DNA from: Enhygromyxa salina | Lineage (GTDB): Bacteria; Myxococcota_A; Polyangia; Nannocystales; Nannocystaceae | Assembly: GCF_002994635.1 (NCBI RefSeq) | Contig: NZ_PVNL01000118.1 | Span: 124,001-188,000 of the forward strand | Direction: 5' to 3' | DNA length: 64,000 bases | Shown here: positions 29,025 to 37,010 of the stretch, piece by piece | Position numbering within the stretch: the stretch's first letter is position 1 | How the letters are laid out: every line of letters starts with the position of its first letter | The notes under the pieces: model-generated | The model's database searches: none | Told to the model about the DNA's origin: nothing | Seen by the model: the letters and a program-made list of their open reading frames with translations, nothing else | Made by a program: the position numbers and the translations under genes

Positions 29025-31142
29025 ATGTCCCCGCCTGACACCCGACCGCCGCACTCGATCGTGCACGAGCTCGCGATCGTGTGGCTGGGGTTCGTGTGGC
29101 TGGCGTGCGCGACCTCGCCTGCGCACTTTTGGCTGGACTCGGGCGAGATCGCCAGTGCAGGCGCGTGGCTGGGGGTCATGCACCCGACCGGCGTGCCCGG
29201 CTATGTCCCCTTGCTGCACCTGGCGACGGCGCTCCCGATCGGGCCGCTGGGCATGCGCATGGCGGTGGTCTCGAGCGCGTGCATGGCTGGCGCGATCGCC
29301 CTGTTGCTGGCGATGCTGCGCCGCCGCGGTGTCCACTGGGCGCTGAGCTGGATCATTGGGGTGTGGCTGCCGCTCGGCCTCACGCTCGCGCGCAACGGTC
29401 GGGTCGTCGAGATCTACGCGTTCGCGGCGCTGCTGCTGATGGCCACGCTGTGGGGTTTTGATCCGGCGGTGGACAAGCAACGGCAGCTGTCGCGCCGCTG
29501 CATCGGCGTGCTCGCGGCGGTCGTCGCAACCTGGGGGTTTGGCGACCTGCGCCTGGCCCTGGTCCCGCCCGTGATCCTGGTGTGGTGGCTGGCGTGGCGC
29601 CGGGCCGAGCCGTGGGCCCGGTGGGCGCCGCTGGCGGTGGCGCTGGCGAGCGTCGTGGTCCTGACGCTGCCGCTCGCGTCGGCCCGCGACACGATCGCCG
29701 ACTGGGGCGACCCGCAGACCTGGCCGACGATCTGGGCGCACGTGCAAGCCACGGCGATCCGCGACAGCTTCGAGGTCAAGCTGGGCGGCATGGGCCCGCA
29801 GGCGTGGCTGCTGCAGCTGCGTCTGCTCGCGCTGCGGCTGGTCGAAGACCTCGGGCCGATCGGGCTGTTGATCGCGGTCGCGGCCCTGGCGTTTGGGCTC
29901 ACCCGGCCACTCTCGCTCGCGGCCCGCGAGCGCAAGGACGGGCCCGACAAGCCGGCCAAGCTCGCGGACTTCGTCGACGACGACCACCGGCTGCTGCGCT
30001 GGGTCGGGTGGTTGGTCGCCGTCGAGCTGGTCTATGTCGTGGCGATCAATCCGATGGGCGGCCGCGATCGCCAGACCGGGCTCGCGCTGGCGCTGCTGGG
30101 TGCGCTGGCGCTGGCGCTGGGCATCCACCGGTTCACGGCCGAGCGGCCGCTGATGCGCTGGATCATGCTGCCGCTGCTGGCCTGCGCGCTGTGGCTGCCC
30201 GCCGGGTTCGAGAGCCTCGCCGACGCCCGCGTGACCCGATCGTGGGCTCCGCACGCGTGGACCCGCGAGGTCTTGGCCCGCTCGCCGACCGACGCGCTGA
30301 TCCTCAGTCAGTCCGACGATCTGAGCGCGGGCCTGCTCGCCGCCCGCGCGCTCGAGGGCGCGCGACCCGACGTGATCGCGATACCGGCCCAGCACCTGTA
30401 CCGGACCCCGACCCCGTGGCAGCGCGGGACCGCCCGGCGGGCCGCGGTGTGGGACGCCGTCGCAGCCGCCGCGGGCGACAGCGATCGTGATCGTATCGAC
30501 GCGCTGTTGTCCGCGTGGCGGGGCGCCGTCGTGCTCGAGGCGCCCGGCACCGCCGTGCTCGTCGGGGTCGCGATCCCGGGCGAGGGCGTGCCACCGATCT
30601 GGATCGCCGAGCTGCCCCCGGATCAGCACGCGCTGCCACCTGGGGTGACCCGTCGCGATGATCCGCTGGCCGACGCGATCGCGCGCTGGGACGCGCAGCT
30701 GACCAACCCGGTCGATCGAGAGCGGCTCGCCGACGCGCTCGCGCTGTGGATCAACGGCGAGTTCTCCCGGGCGCCCGAGTCACCGGTGCGCTGGCTCGAG
30801 GCCGAGCGTGGCTATCGGGCGATCCTGGATCAGGTCCTCGCGGATCACTCGCGCTCGCTGATCGGGCTGGGGGCCGTGCGCGATCGCTTTGGCGAGACCA
30901 AAGAGGCGATCGAGCTGACCCGTCGCGCGCTCGAGCTCGACCCCGAGCGACCGACCGCGCTGTCGAATTTGGCGCTGTATCTGTCGCGGGATCCGGCGAC
31001 CCTCGACGAGGCCCGGGAGCTGGCCGAGCTGTCGGTGGAGCTGGCCGCCGACAAGCGCAGCGGGTGGTCGCGCTTGCTGCTGGTCTGCCAGGCCCAGCAG
31101 GATCAGGCCTGCATCGAGCGAGCCGCTGCCAGGCTGAACTGA
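29025..31142 (+). CDS. DUF2723 multi-spanning membrane protein with TPR tail
   Basis: A 705-residue inner-membrane protein. The N-terminal part matches the DUF2723/GT-C-like family (FWLDSGEIASAGAWLGVMHP, then TGVPGYVPLLHLATALP), where the Asp-Ser-Gly-Glu motif in the first loop is thought to be at the active site of a lipid-dependent glycosyltransferase. About ten membrane helices follow to near residue 400, then a soluble part ending in TPR repeats (AIELTRRALELDPERPTALS). A strong AAGGAGG stands nine bases before ATG 29025; a GTG upstream is less likely. Probably transfers sugars to exported proteins or glycans (inference). Confidence 0.85.
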   Translation: MSPPDTRPPHSIVHELAIVWLGFVWLACATSPAHFWLDSGEIASAGAWLGVMHPTGVPGYVPLLHLATALPIGPLGMRMAVVSSACMAGAIALLLAMLRRRGVHWALSWIIGVWLPLGLTLARNGRVVEIYAFAALLLMATLWGFDPAVDKQRQLSRRCIGVLAAVVATWGFGDLRLALVPPVILVWWLAWRRAEPWARWAPLAVALASVVVLTLPLASARDTIADWGDPQTWPTIWAHVQATAIRDSFEVKLGGMGPQAWLLQLRLLALRLVEDLGPIGLLIAVAALAFGLTRPLSLAARERKDGPDKPAKLADFVDDDHRLLRWVGWLVAVELVYVVAINPMGGRDRQTGLALALLGALALALGIHRFTAERPLMRWIMLPLLACALWLPAGFESLADARVTRSWAPHAWTREVLARSPTDALILSQSDDLSAGLLAARALEGARPDVIAIPAQHLYRTPTPWQRGTARRAAVWDAVAAAAGDSDRDRIDALLSAWRGAVVLEAPGTAVLVGVAIPGEGVPPIWIAELPPDQHALPPGVTRRDDPLADAIARWDAQLTNPVDRERLADALALWINGEFSRAPESPVRWLEAERGYRAILDQVLADHSRSLIGLGAVRDRFGETKEAIELTRRALELDPERPTALSNLALYLSRDPATLDEARELAELSVELAADKRSGWSRLLLVCQAQQDQACIERAAARLN

Positions 31143-31237
31143 AGGTAGGTGGAGGCGAGGACGACGAGGGTGTCACTCCCGCCGCGCGCAAACATCGCGT
31201 CCTGTCCGTAGACCACTGTTGCGTGTAGGTTCTGCAT

Positions 31238-32524
31238 GTGACTGACGACGCGACCCAGACCGTGGACATCGCGGCCTTGTACGCTCCGTTTGTTGGTCCA
31301 GATGCGCTCGCGGTGCTAGCGAGCGCCTGTGCGGAGGTCGACGATTTTCGGGCCCTCGCTGAGCGATCTTCGTCGGCACGATTCATGATCCGGGCCATCG
31401 AGTCGGTGGCCCCGTCCTCGGCGAAGCTCGATGAGTGGGTGGTCAAGGTCACGGCGCGCTACCTCGACTCGCTGGTCGATCAAGATGCTCCCGGTCTGCT
31501 GGAGACCATCGCCCACCAGGATTTTCTCCTCGGAGAGTGCTTTGGCTGGCACACGGAATTCATCGCAGGCGCTTGCCCGCTTCGTGATGGAACCGACGCC
31601 GCCGAGTGGCTCCATGACACTGGCACAAATAGCCTCAGCTTTAGCAACACGCTGGTCCGCGACTATTTCGTCGCCCGCTGCATCGCCGACGGCAACAGCA
31701 ATTTCTTGCTTCGCTTCGAGTTCCCCCAACGATGGGTCCTGATGTTTCTGGCCCTCCTAGCGCCGGGATTGCTGACGAACATTGCAGCGAGTCGCACCGA
31801 GCGACTCCGTGCCGAGATCGAGTCCGAGGTCGAGCAAAAAGTCCAGGCGGCGCTCTCGCACCAGCTCAAGCGCACCGCCGGCTCGGTTCGCTCGCACCTC
31901 AAGTCCATGCGCAGGAAGCTCGCCCCGGAGGCCTTCGAGCACATCTCCGTGGAGTTCGATCGAATCGCACAAGAGATCGATTTTCAGATCGCGCTGTCGG
32001 AAAAATCCAGCATGTGGAGCGCGCAGCCCGAGCTTCACATCGAAGACGTCGTGCTCCTGCCGGAGATCGAGTCGGTCGTCGCCCCACTCACGGAGCGCTT
32101 TTTGTCGGTCGACGCGACAATTAACGTTCCTCCTGCGCTGGTGTCTCGCTGCGACCGTCACATGTTTCGTGAGGCCCTCTATTGCTTGGCCGAGAACGCC
32201 TTCCAAGCGGCCTCGGCCGAACCCGACGAAGACTCGGGCCCGCGCGTGGAGGTTCGCGCGCACCGAGCCGAGGAACTGCTGACGATTCGAATCGAGATCC
32301 TCGACAGCGGCTCCGGCGTCCACGCCGACGATCGGGGGCGCATCTTTCAGCCTCGCGTGACAACCAAGAAAGGGGGCGATGGTCATCCGCTCGGCACCGG
32401 GATGGGACTGCCCATCGCGCGCAAGTATGCCGATCTCATGGGTGGGCGTATCGGCATGGACACACGCACTGCGCAGACCTGCTTCTTCCTCGAACTACCC
32501 GCGAGTCCCGAGAGCCTCTCATGA
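31238..32524 (+). CDS. Histidine kinase with NACHT-tail-like N-terminal region
   Basis: A 428-residue soluble sensor kinase. Residues 1-185 are not a usual sensor domain: LSFSNTLVRDYFVARCIADG (133-152) and FPQRWVLMFLALLAPGLL resemble the end of NACHT ATPase proteins (FxHxxxxEYFxA, then RWxxxxLxLA). A coiled-coil linker leads to the putative phosphoacceptor H208 (LSHQLKRTAG). The ATPase domain has the N box around N320 (LAENAFQAAS), the G1 box LDSGSGV (355-361) and the G2 box GTGMGL (386-391). There is no membrane helix strong enough for export, so the signal is likely intracellular. GTG start; the end overlaps the response-regulator gene by ATGA. It presumably phosphorylates that Shedu-fused regulator. 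Confidence 0.87.
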   Translation: MTDDATQTVDIAALYAPFVGPDALAVLASACAEVDDFRALAERSSSARFMIRAIESVAPSSAKLDEWVVKVTARYLDSLVDQDAPGLLETIAHQDFLLGECFGWHTEFIAGACPLRDGTDAAEWLHDTGTNSLSFSNTLVRDYFVARCIADGNSNFLLRFEFPQRWVLMFLALLAPGLLTNIAASRTERLRAEIESEVEQKVQAALSHQLKRTAGSVRSHLKSMRRKLAPEAFEHISVEFDRIAQEIDFQIALSEKSSMWSAQPELHIEDVVLLPEIESVVAPLTERFLSVDATINVPPALVSRCDRHMFREALYCLAENAFQAASAEPDEDSGPRVEVRAHRAEELLTIRIEILDSGSGVHADDRGRIFQPRVTTKKGGDGHPLGTGMGLPIARKYADLMGGRIGMDTRTAQTCFFLELPASPESLS

Positions 32525-33507
32525 TCAGCCATGTACCCAACTCCGTTCTCGTCGTCGAAGACCACGACTCGAGCGCCGCCGACTACGTCCGCTGGCTGAC
32601 CGAGTCCGGCTATCGAGTCGCGCGGGCTTCCGCGCGTGACGACGCGCTGAGCGAAGCTCGACGTTCGCGTCCCGATGTCGTCGTCCTCGACCTGAGTCTC
32701 CCGTCTGCACCGAATCGCGCAGATGAAGACGTGCGCCACGGGCTCGATCTCCTCGATCGACTGATCCGCGACGATCCGTTCCGCGCCATCATCATCGTGA
32801 CGGCCACCAACGACGCCGAGATCACGCGGACGGTGCTTCAACAGACCAACGGCGGCGAGTTCGTGTTCAAGGATGCCGAGAACCTCGAGACCGACCTTCG
32901 AGAGGCGGTCGCGGTCGCCCTCGCCCATCCCGCGTACTCCATGAGCCGTGCCATCCGCCGGTTTCGCGAGATGCTCGACGAAGAGTTGCCCGAGGACGAC
33001 TATCGAAAGTTCATCCATGAGCACTGGTATGTGCTGCTGGGCCCCGAGTACAACGACTGCCGGTCGCCGCACGAGATCGCCCGCGGCGCAAAAGTCGACC
33101 TCTTCGCGGTCCGTCACGACGGGTTCCCCGATCTCTGGGAGTTGAAGCGCCCACGGGATCCCGTGTTCAGCCGCTACAACGACTGGCTGTACCACAGCCC
33201 CGAGACGTCCAAGGGGCTGGGCCAGCTCGTCGACTACTGCGACGTGGTGCGACACGAACCCCAGCTCACGCGCAGCTACGAGGCCCGCAAAGGTCTGACC
33301 TCCGTCGCCATGAACCGGCCGCGCGGCTTTCTGGTCATCGGTCGCTACACGGGGACCGACGACGAGCGCAAGGCCCAGCGCGATAGGGTCCGGCTCGAGA
33401 ATAGCTACTACGCCGGCCTCATGTTGCTGACCTACGACGATCTGGTCGAGCGCGCGGAGCAGTATCTGAGTCTACTCCACCGCTACCGGCCAGAACCTCA
33501 TCGCTGA
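32521..33507 (+). CDS. Response regulator fused to a Shedu (DUF4263) nuclease domain
   Basis: A 328-residue two-domain protein. Residues 8-130 form a complete receiver: E13/D14, phosphoacceptor D57 (VVVLDLSLP), T94 and K117. Residues about 150-320 match the Shedu SduA/DUF4263 nuclease: YRKFIHEHWYVLLG, the PD-(D/E)XK core AKVDLF with D193 and LWELKRP with E207 and K209, GLGQLVDYCDV with Q235, then RGFLVIGRY and LLTYDDLVERAEQYL. Shedu proteins are anti-phage nucleases. There is no DNA-binding output domain, so phosphorylation would directly control nuclease activity (inference). The start overlaps the histidine-kinase stop by four bases. All catalytic residues look intact, so the protein is expected to be active. 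Confidence 0.92.
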   Translation: MISHVPNSVLVVEDHDSSAADYVRWLTESGYRVARASARDDALSEARRSRPDVVVLDLSLPSAPNRADEDVRHGLDLLDRLIRDDPFRAIIIVTATNDAEITRTVLQQTNGGEFVFKDAENLETDLREAVAVALAHPAYSMSRAIRRFREMLDEELPEDDYRKFIHEHWYVLLGPEYNDCRSPHEIARGAKVDLFAVRHDGFPDLWELKRPRDPVFSRYNDWLYHSPETSKGLGQLVDYCDVVRHEPQLTRSYEARKGLTSVAMNRPRGFLVIGRYTGTDDERKAQRDRVRLENSYYAGLMLLTYDDLVERAEQYLSLLHRYRPEPHR

Positions 33508-33619
33508 GAGCCGGCGAGAACGACGCTCGCCAGCGTACCCCGGGAACGGGTCGCCGAACCGCCACCCAGGCGGAGAATTGTGCGGGAACATGCACCGGGT
33601 TCCATGCGATGATCCTCGC

Positions 33620-33973
33620 ATGATCGGGTCACGGCCGACTTGGGTGCCATCGCTGCTCTTGCTCGCCACGCTGAGCGTGGGTGGCTGCAAAGAGAGCGGC
33701 AACGACTACCTCACCGAGGGCCTGCGCCTGCTCGGTGAGGCCGAGCGCGGCGACTGCAAGCCGGACGTACGCGCCGGTCAGGCGACGATCAACTCAGCCA
33801 AGGTCAGCCAGTGTCTCGACAAGACCAAGGCCGCGCTCGAGCAGCTCCACAAGGCCCGCGAGCTCGGGGTCCAGAACAAGGAGATCGACGATCTGATCGC
33901 CAAGACCGAGGCCGAGGTCAGCAACCTCGAGACCATGCTCAAGATGGTCGGCCGCATGCAGCACGAGCCGTGA
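33620..33973 (+). CDS. Small helical lipoprotein
   Basis: A 117-residue lipoprotein. ATG 33620 starts the signal WVPSLLLLATLSVGGC with lipobox VGGC. The mature part is helical and charged (KTKAALEQLHKARELGVQNK, EAEVSNLETMLKMV), probably one coiled coil, with two further cysteines. Family unknown. It is 112 bases after the Shedu-type regulator and has its own upstream region, so it is likely unrelated to that unit. It converges with a minus-strand lipoprotein gene nine bases away. Confidence 0.68.
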   Translation: MIGSRPTWVPSLLLLATLSVGGCKESGNDYLTEGLRLLGEAERGDCKPDVRAGQATINSAKVSQCLDKTKAALEQLHKARELGVQNKEIDDLIAKTEAEVSNLETMLKMVGRMQHEP

Positions 33974-33982
33974 TCGCGGCGG

Positions 33983-34942
33983 CTACTGGAGGGCCCCCGA
34001 CGCGATCCAGTGCGCGACCCGAACCAGGTCCGCGTGCGGCAGCGGTGCGTCGGGCGGCATCGGCCCGCCGCGCACCGCATGCAGCGGCTCACCCGAGTCG
34101 GTCCGCAATAACTTGTGGATCAAGTAGCTCTCGCTGGGCCGCCGCGGGCTGACCATGACCGCACCCGTCGACTCCGTGCCCGTGCGCAGGACCAGCTGCT
34201 CCCACGCGATCTGCGGATCCGAGAGGTCCAGGCGGGCGCTCGCCAGCTCGTCGGTGCCCTGATGACAACCGCACGCGGCTCGCTGCGGATCAAACAGCTC
34301 GCCGGGCTCGAACAGCTGGGTCAGCGTCGGACCCACGTCGAGCGCGGGGACGTCGTCCGGCGCGTCATCGCCCGGCGACCCCGCGACCCGAAACTCGAGG
34401 AACCACCGCAGGTCACCGTCGGCGTTGGGGCTCCAGCCGTCCGCGTCGGTGTCGAGCGCCTCGCCAGCCCAGCCCAGCAAGGCCGGCCGCAGCTGGATCC
34501 GATACGTCAACCCGGGCTGCAGCACCCCGCTGGGCGTCAGCGACAACACCGAGCCCGGGCACCAGCGCGCGTCGGCGAGCGCCGAGCGGCTGCCCGGACC
34601 CCGCCAGCTGAACAGCTGAACCTCGTGCTCCACGTCGAACGTCAGCTCGGCCGAGTGCAGGGTCGCGTCGAAGCTGTCGAGCACGCGCGGATCGACCTCG
34701 GCCGACATGCACAGGTCGATCTGCGTGAGCGGGTCCGCGTCGACAGCCCCCGCAGCCGGGATCGTCTGGACGATCTCCAACACCCCGACCGCAGGCTCGA
34801 AGCGCTGCCGCTCGTCCAGATCGCCGCAGCCGAGCGCGGTGACCACACTCATGAGCCCCGCGGCTGCCCGTCCGAGCCGCCGATCCGACCCCCGCGGCGC
34901 CCAGCTCACGAGCGCCCACAGCCTGACTGGATGCGTTCGCAC
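33983..34942 (-). CDS. Lipoprotein with Ig-like part and cytochrome-c-like C terminus
   Basis: A 319-residue exported protein. The N terminus has a hydrophobic segment ending in VTALGC (Cys39); the ATG at 34942 gives a long basic n-region, an inner ATG at 34852 a shorter one. The middle is a beta domain of the bacterial Ig-like kind (IVQTIPAAGAVDADPLTQID). The C-terminal part resembles myxobacterial/planctomycete haem-domain proteins: ACGCHQG near residue 230, then SYLIHKLL and MPPDAPLP ending in VAHWIASGA. The heme motif has only one residue between the cysteines (CGCH), so covalent heme is uncertain. Function unknown. Confidence 0.7.
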   Translation of the reverse strand: MRTHPVRLWALVSWAPRGSDRRLGRAAAGLMSVVTALGCGDLDERQRFEPAVGVLEIVQTIPAAGAVDADPLTQIDLCMSAEVDPRVLDSFDATLHSAELTFDVEHEVQLFSWRGPGSRSALADARWCPGSVLSLTPSGVLQPGLTYRIQLRPALLGWAGEALDTDADGWSPNADGDLRWFLEFRVAGSPGDDAPDDVPALDVGPTLTQLFEPGELFDPQRAACGCHQGTDELASARLDLSDPQIAWEQLVLRTGTESTGAVMVSPRRPSESYLIHKLLRTDSGEPLHAVRGGPMPPDAPLPHADLVRVAHWIASGALQ

Positions 34943-35100
34943 GCCATTGGCACCTCGCGCGGGCCAAATCTATCCCAGATCCAGCACAGATTCGATGCCC
35001 CGCACCGGGCCCGTGGGCCAAGCGCTCGACCGGCCACCGCGGGAACACCGCAGACCTCGCGCACCCCGACCACCCACGAGGCGCCCAAGTAGTCGCGTTG

Positions 35101-35130
35101 TTGACCCTGTGCGCGCTCCCCTGCTATCGT
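35101..35130 (+). promoter_or_regulatory. Promoter of the DUF4398-ompA operon
   Basis: TTGACC (35101-35106), 18 bases, TATCGT (35125-35130), about 90 bases before the GTG start at 35222. Confidence 0.6.
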
Positions 35131-35221
35131 CGCCGCCGAATTCGCTTGTGTTGTACGGGGGCTACGCCTCGTGCTGCCAGCGCCCGGCTCCCCCGCCGGA
35201 CCCAAGAGCAGGGAGTTCTCG

Positions 35222-35716
35222 GTGCACCCTCCGACTACCCGCCCCACAGTTTCTGCCCGTCTTGCCCCTCGTTTCGCCACCCGGCTGGCCACCCGGCTCA
35301 TTGGGCTGGCGTGTGTCGTCGCGTGCGCAGGCTGCGGTCCGTTTGGCTACCTCAAGAAGGTCGCGACCGATGCGACTCGGGCCGTCGCCGACGCCGAGGC
35401 CGCGGGCGCAGAAGAGTACGCGCCCTACGAGTACTGGGGCGCGGTCGCGTACCTCGAGCAGTCCAAGATCCTGATGGGCTACAGCGAGTACGAGCGCTCC
35501 TTCGACTTTGGCGAGCGGTCCAAGCAGCTCGCCAACGAGGCCAAGGTCAAGGCGCAGCGGGTCAAGAAGGGCGGCTCGGTGGTTCGCGACGAGGCTGTCG
35601 CCGCCCCAACCGACATGGTCGACTCCGAGGGCAAGCAGATCGACAGCATCGACGAAGTCGAGCGTGACGACGCCGGCGAGAAAAAAGACGGCGCCAACAC
35701 GGGGAGCAAGGGCTGA
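35222..35716 (+). CDS. DUF4398-type lipoprotein
   Basis: A 164-residue outer-membrane-type lipoprotein. GTG 35222 with GGGAG upstream starts a basic n-region and the hydrophobic IGLACVVACAGC with lipobox CAGC. The mature helical part has the DUF4398 pattern YAPYEYWGAVAYLEQSKIL followed by a charged helical tail, and a Lys/Asp/Glu-rich C terminus. DUF4398 proteins are usually found beside OmpA-family proteins and probably contact peptidoglycan or help anchor them. Its TGA shares a base with the ATG of the OmpA gene. An upstream ATG at 35171 in frame would put 17 residues before the signal. Confidence 0.82.
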   Translation: MHPPTTRPTVSARLAPRFATRLATRLIGLACVVACAGCGPFGYLKKVATDATRAVADAEAAGAEEYAPYEYWGAVAYLEQSKILMGYSEYERSFDFGERSKQLANEAKVKAQRVKKGGSVVRDEAVAAPTDMVDSEGKQIDSIDEVERDDAGEKKDGANTGSKG

Positions 35717-36921
35717 TGCGCGATCGAATTCGATCCCTCACCCCGCTCGTGTCGCTGGCCTCGCTGTGTTCGCTGGTGCTGCTCAGCAGCTGCGCGGGCA
35801 AGCTGCTCGAGGGCAAGGTCGGCGGCACGCAGACCCGCCTGCAAGACACCATCGCCAACGGCTCCAAGACCATCGGCTGCGCACCCAAAGAGACCGCGCT
35901 CGCCGAAGCCAACGTCAAGTTCGCCGAAGAGGCGCTCAAGATGGGCGAGTATTACCGTGGCAAAGAGCACGTGATCCTCGCTGGCAAGTACACCGAGATC
36001 GCGGAGCTCAAGACCGATCCGGTCCGCTGCCGCGCGCCCGGCAACGTCACCGCCGCGGCGGCCCCCACCGCTGGCGACCGCGACGGTGACGGCTACGACG
36101 ACGATCTCGACGGCTGCCCCGACGACCCCGAGGACTTCGACGCGTTCGAGGACGAGGACGGCTGCCCCGACAAGGACAACGACGGCGACGGCGTCGAGGA
36201 TGCCTCCGCGCTCGACGAGAATCGGGTCTGGATCAACCTCGACCAGAAGGACAAGGTCGACTGCCGCAACGACCCCGAGGATCCCGACGGGTTCGAGGAC
36301 GAGGACGGCTGCCCGGATCCCGACAACGATCAAGACGGGATCCTCGACGGCGACGACACCTGTCCCAACGACCCCGAAGACTTCGACCAGTTCGAGGACG
36401 AGGACGGCTGCCCCGAGGCCGACAACGACAAGGACGGGATCCTCGACGGCGACGACTCGTGTCCCAACGATCCCGAGGACTTCGACGGCGATCAGGACGA
36501 GGACGGCTGCCCGGATCTCGCGGTCAAGGTCGATCCTTGCGCGATCAAGCTCGATGACAAGGTCTTGTTCGACTCGAACAAGCACAGCATCACCACCAAG
36601 AAGGCCGACGTCAGCGAAAAGAACCACAAGCTCCTCGACGACGTGGTGACGGTGCTCAACAACAACCCCGACATCACCATCGAGATCGGTGGCCACACCG
36701 ACAGCAAGGGCAGCGACAAGAACAACAAGAAGCTGTCACAACGGCGCGTCGACAGCGTGCGAGACTACCTCGTCAGCAAGGGCATCGCGGCCAGTCGCGT
36801 CGCCACCAAGGGCTACGGCGAGGATGTGCCCGTCGACTCCAACCTCACCAAAGAGGGCCGCGAAGCCAACCGTCGCGTGGAGTTCAACCGCACGGACAAC
36901 CCCGCCTGCTTCAACAAGTAA
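35716..36921 (+). CDS. OmpA-family lipoprotein with TSP3 calcium-binding repeats
   Basis: A 401-residue outer-membrane lipoprotein. The signal LVSLASLCSLVLLSSC has lipobox LSSC. A short helical DUF4398-like part follows, then four thrombospondin type 3 repeats (DGCPDDPEDFDAFEDEDGCP, DNDGDGV, and similar) that bind calcium in known proteins. The C-terminal OmpA domain has ITIEIGGHTDSKGSDKNNKK and LSQRRVDSVRDYL with the peptidoglycan-contacting Asp and Arg. It probably links the outer membrane to the cell wall. The gene overlaps the DUF4398 gene by one base (TGATG). Confidence 0.93.
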   Translation: MRDRIRSLTPLVSLASLCSLVLLSSCAGKLLEGKVGGTQTRLQDTIANGSKTIGCAPKETALAEANVKFAEEALKMGEYYRGKEHVILAGKYTEIAELKTDPVRCRAPGNVTAAAAPTAGDRDGDGYDDDLDGCPDDPEDFDAFEDEDGCPDKDNDGDGVEDASALDENRVWINLDQKDKVDCRNDPEDPDGFEDEDGCPDPDNDQDGILDGDDTCPNDPEDFDQFEDEDGCPEADNDKDGILDGDDSCPNDPEDFDGDQDEDGCPDLAVKVDPCAIKLDDKVLFDSNKHSITTKKADVSEKNHKLLDDVVTVLNNNPDITIEIGGHTDSKGSDKNNKKLSQRRVDSVRDYLVSKGIAASRVATKGYGEDVPVDSNLTKEGREANRRVEFNRTDNPACFNK

Positions 36922-37010
36922 CCGCGCGAGTACCTGGGGTCCCGAGCGGGCGTCGTCCCGACTTTGTTCGGGCGACGCCAGCCCCCCCGGGCCGTCGGTA
37001 GGAGCGCTAC

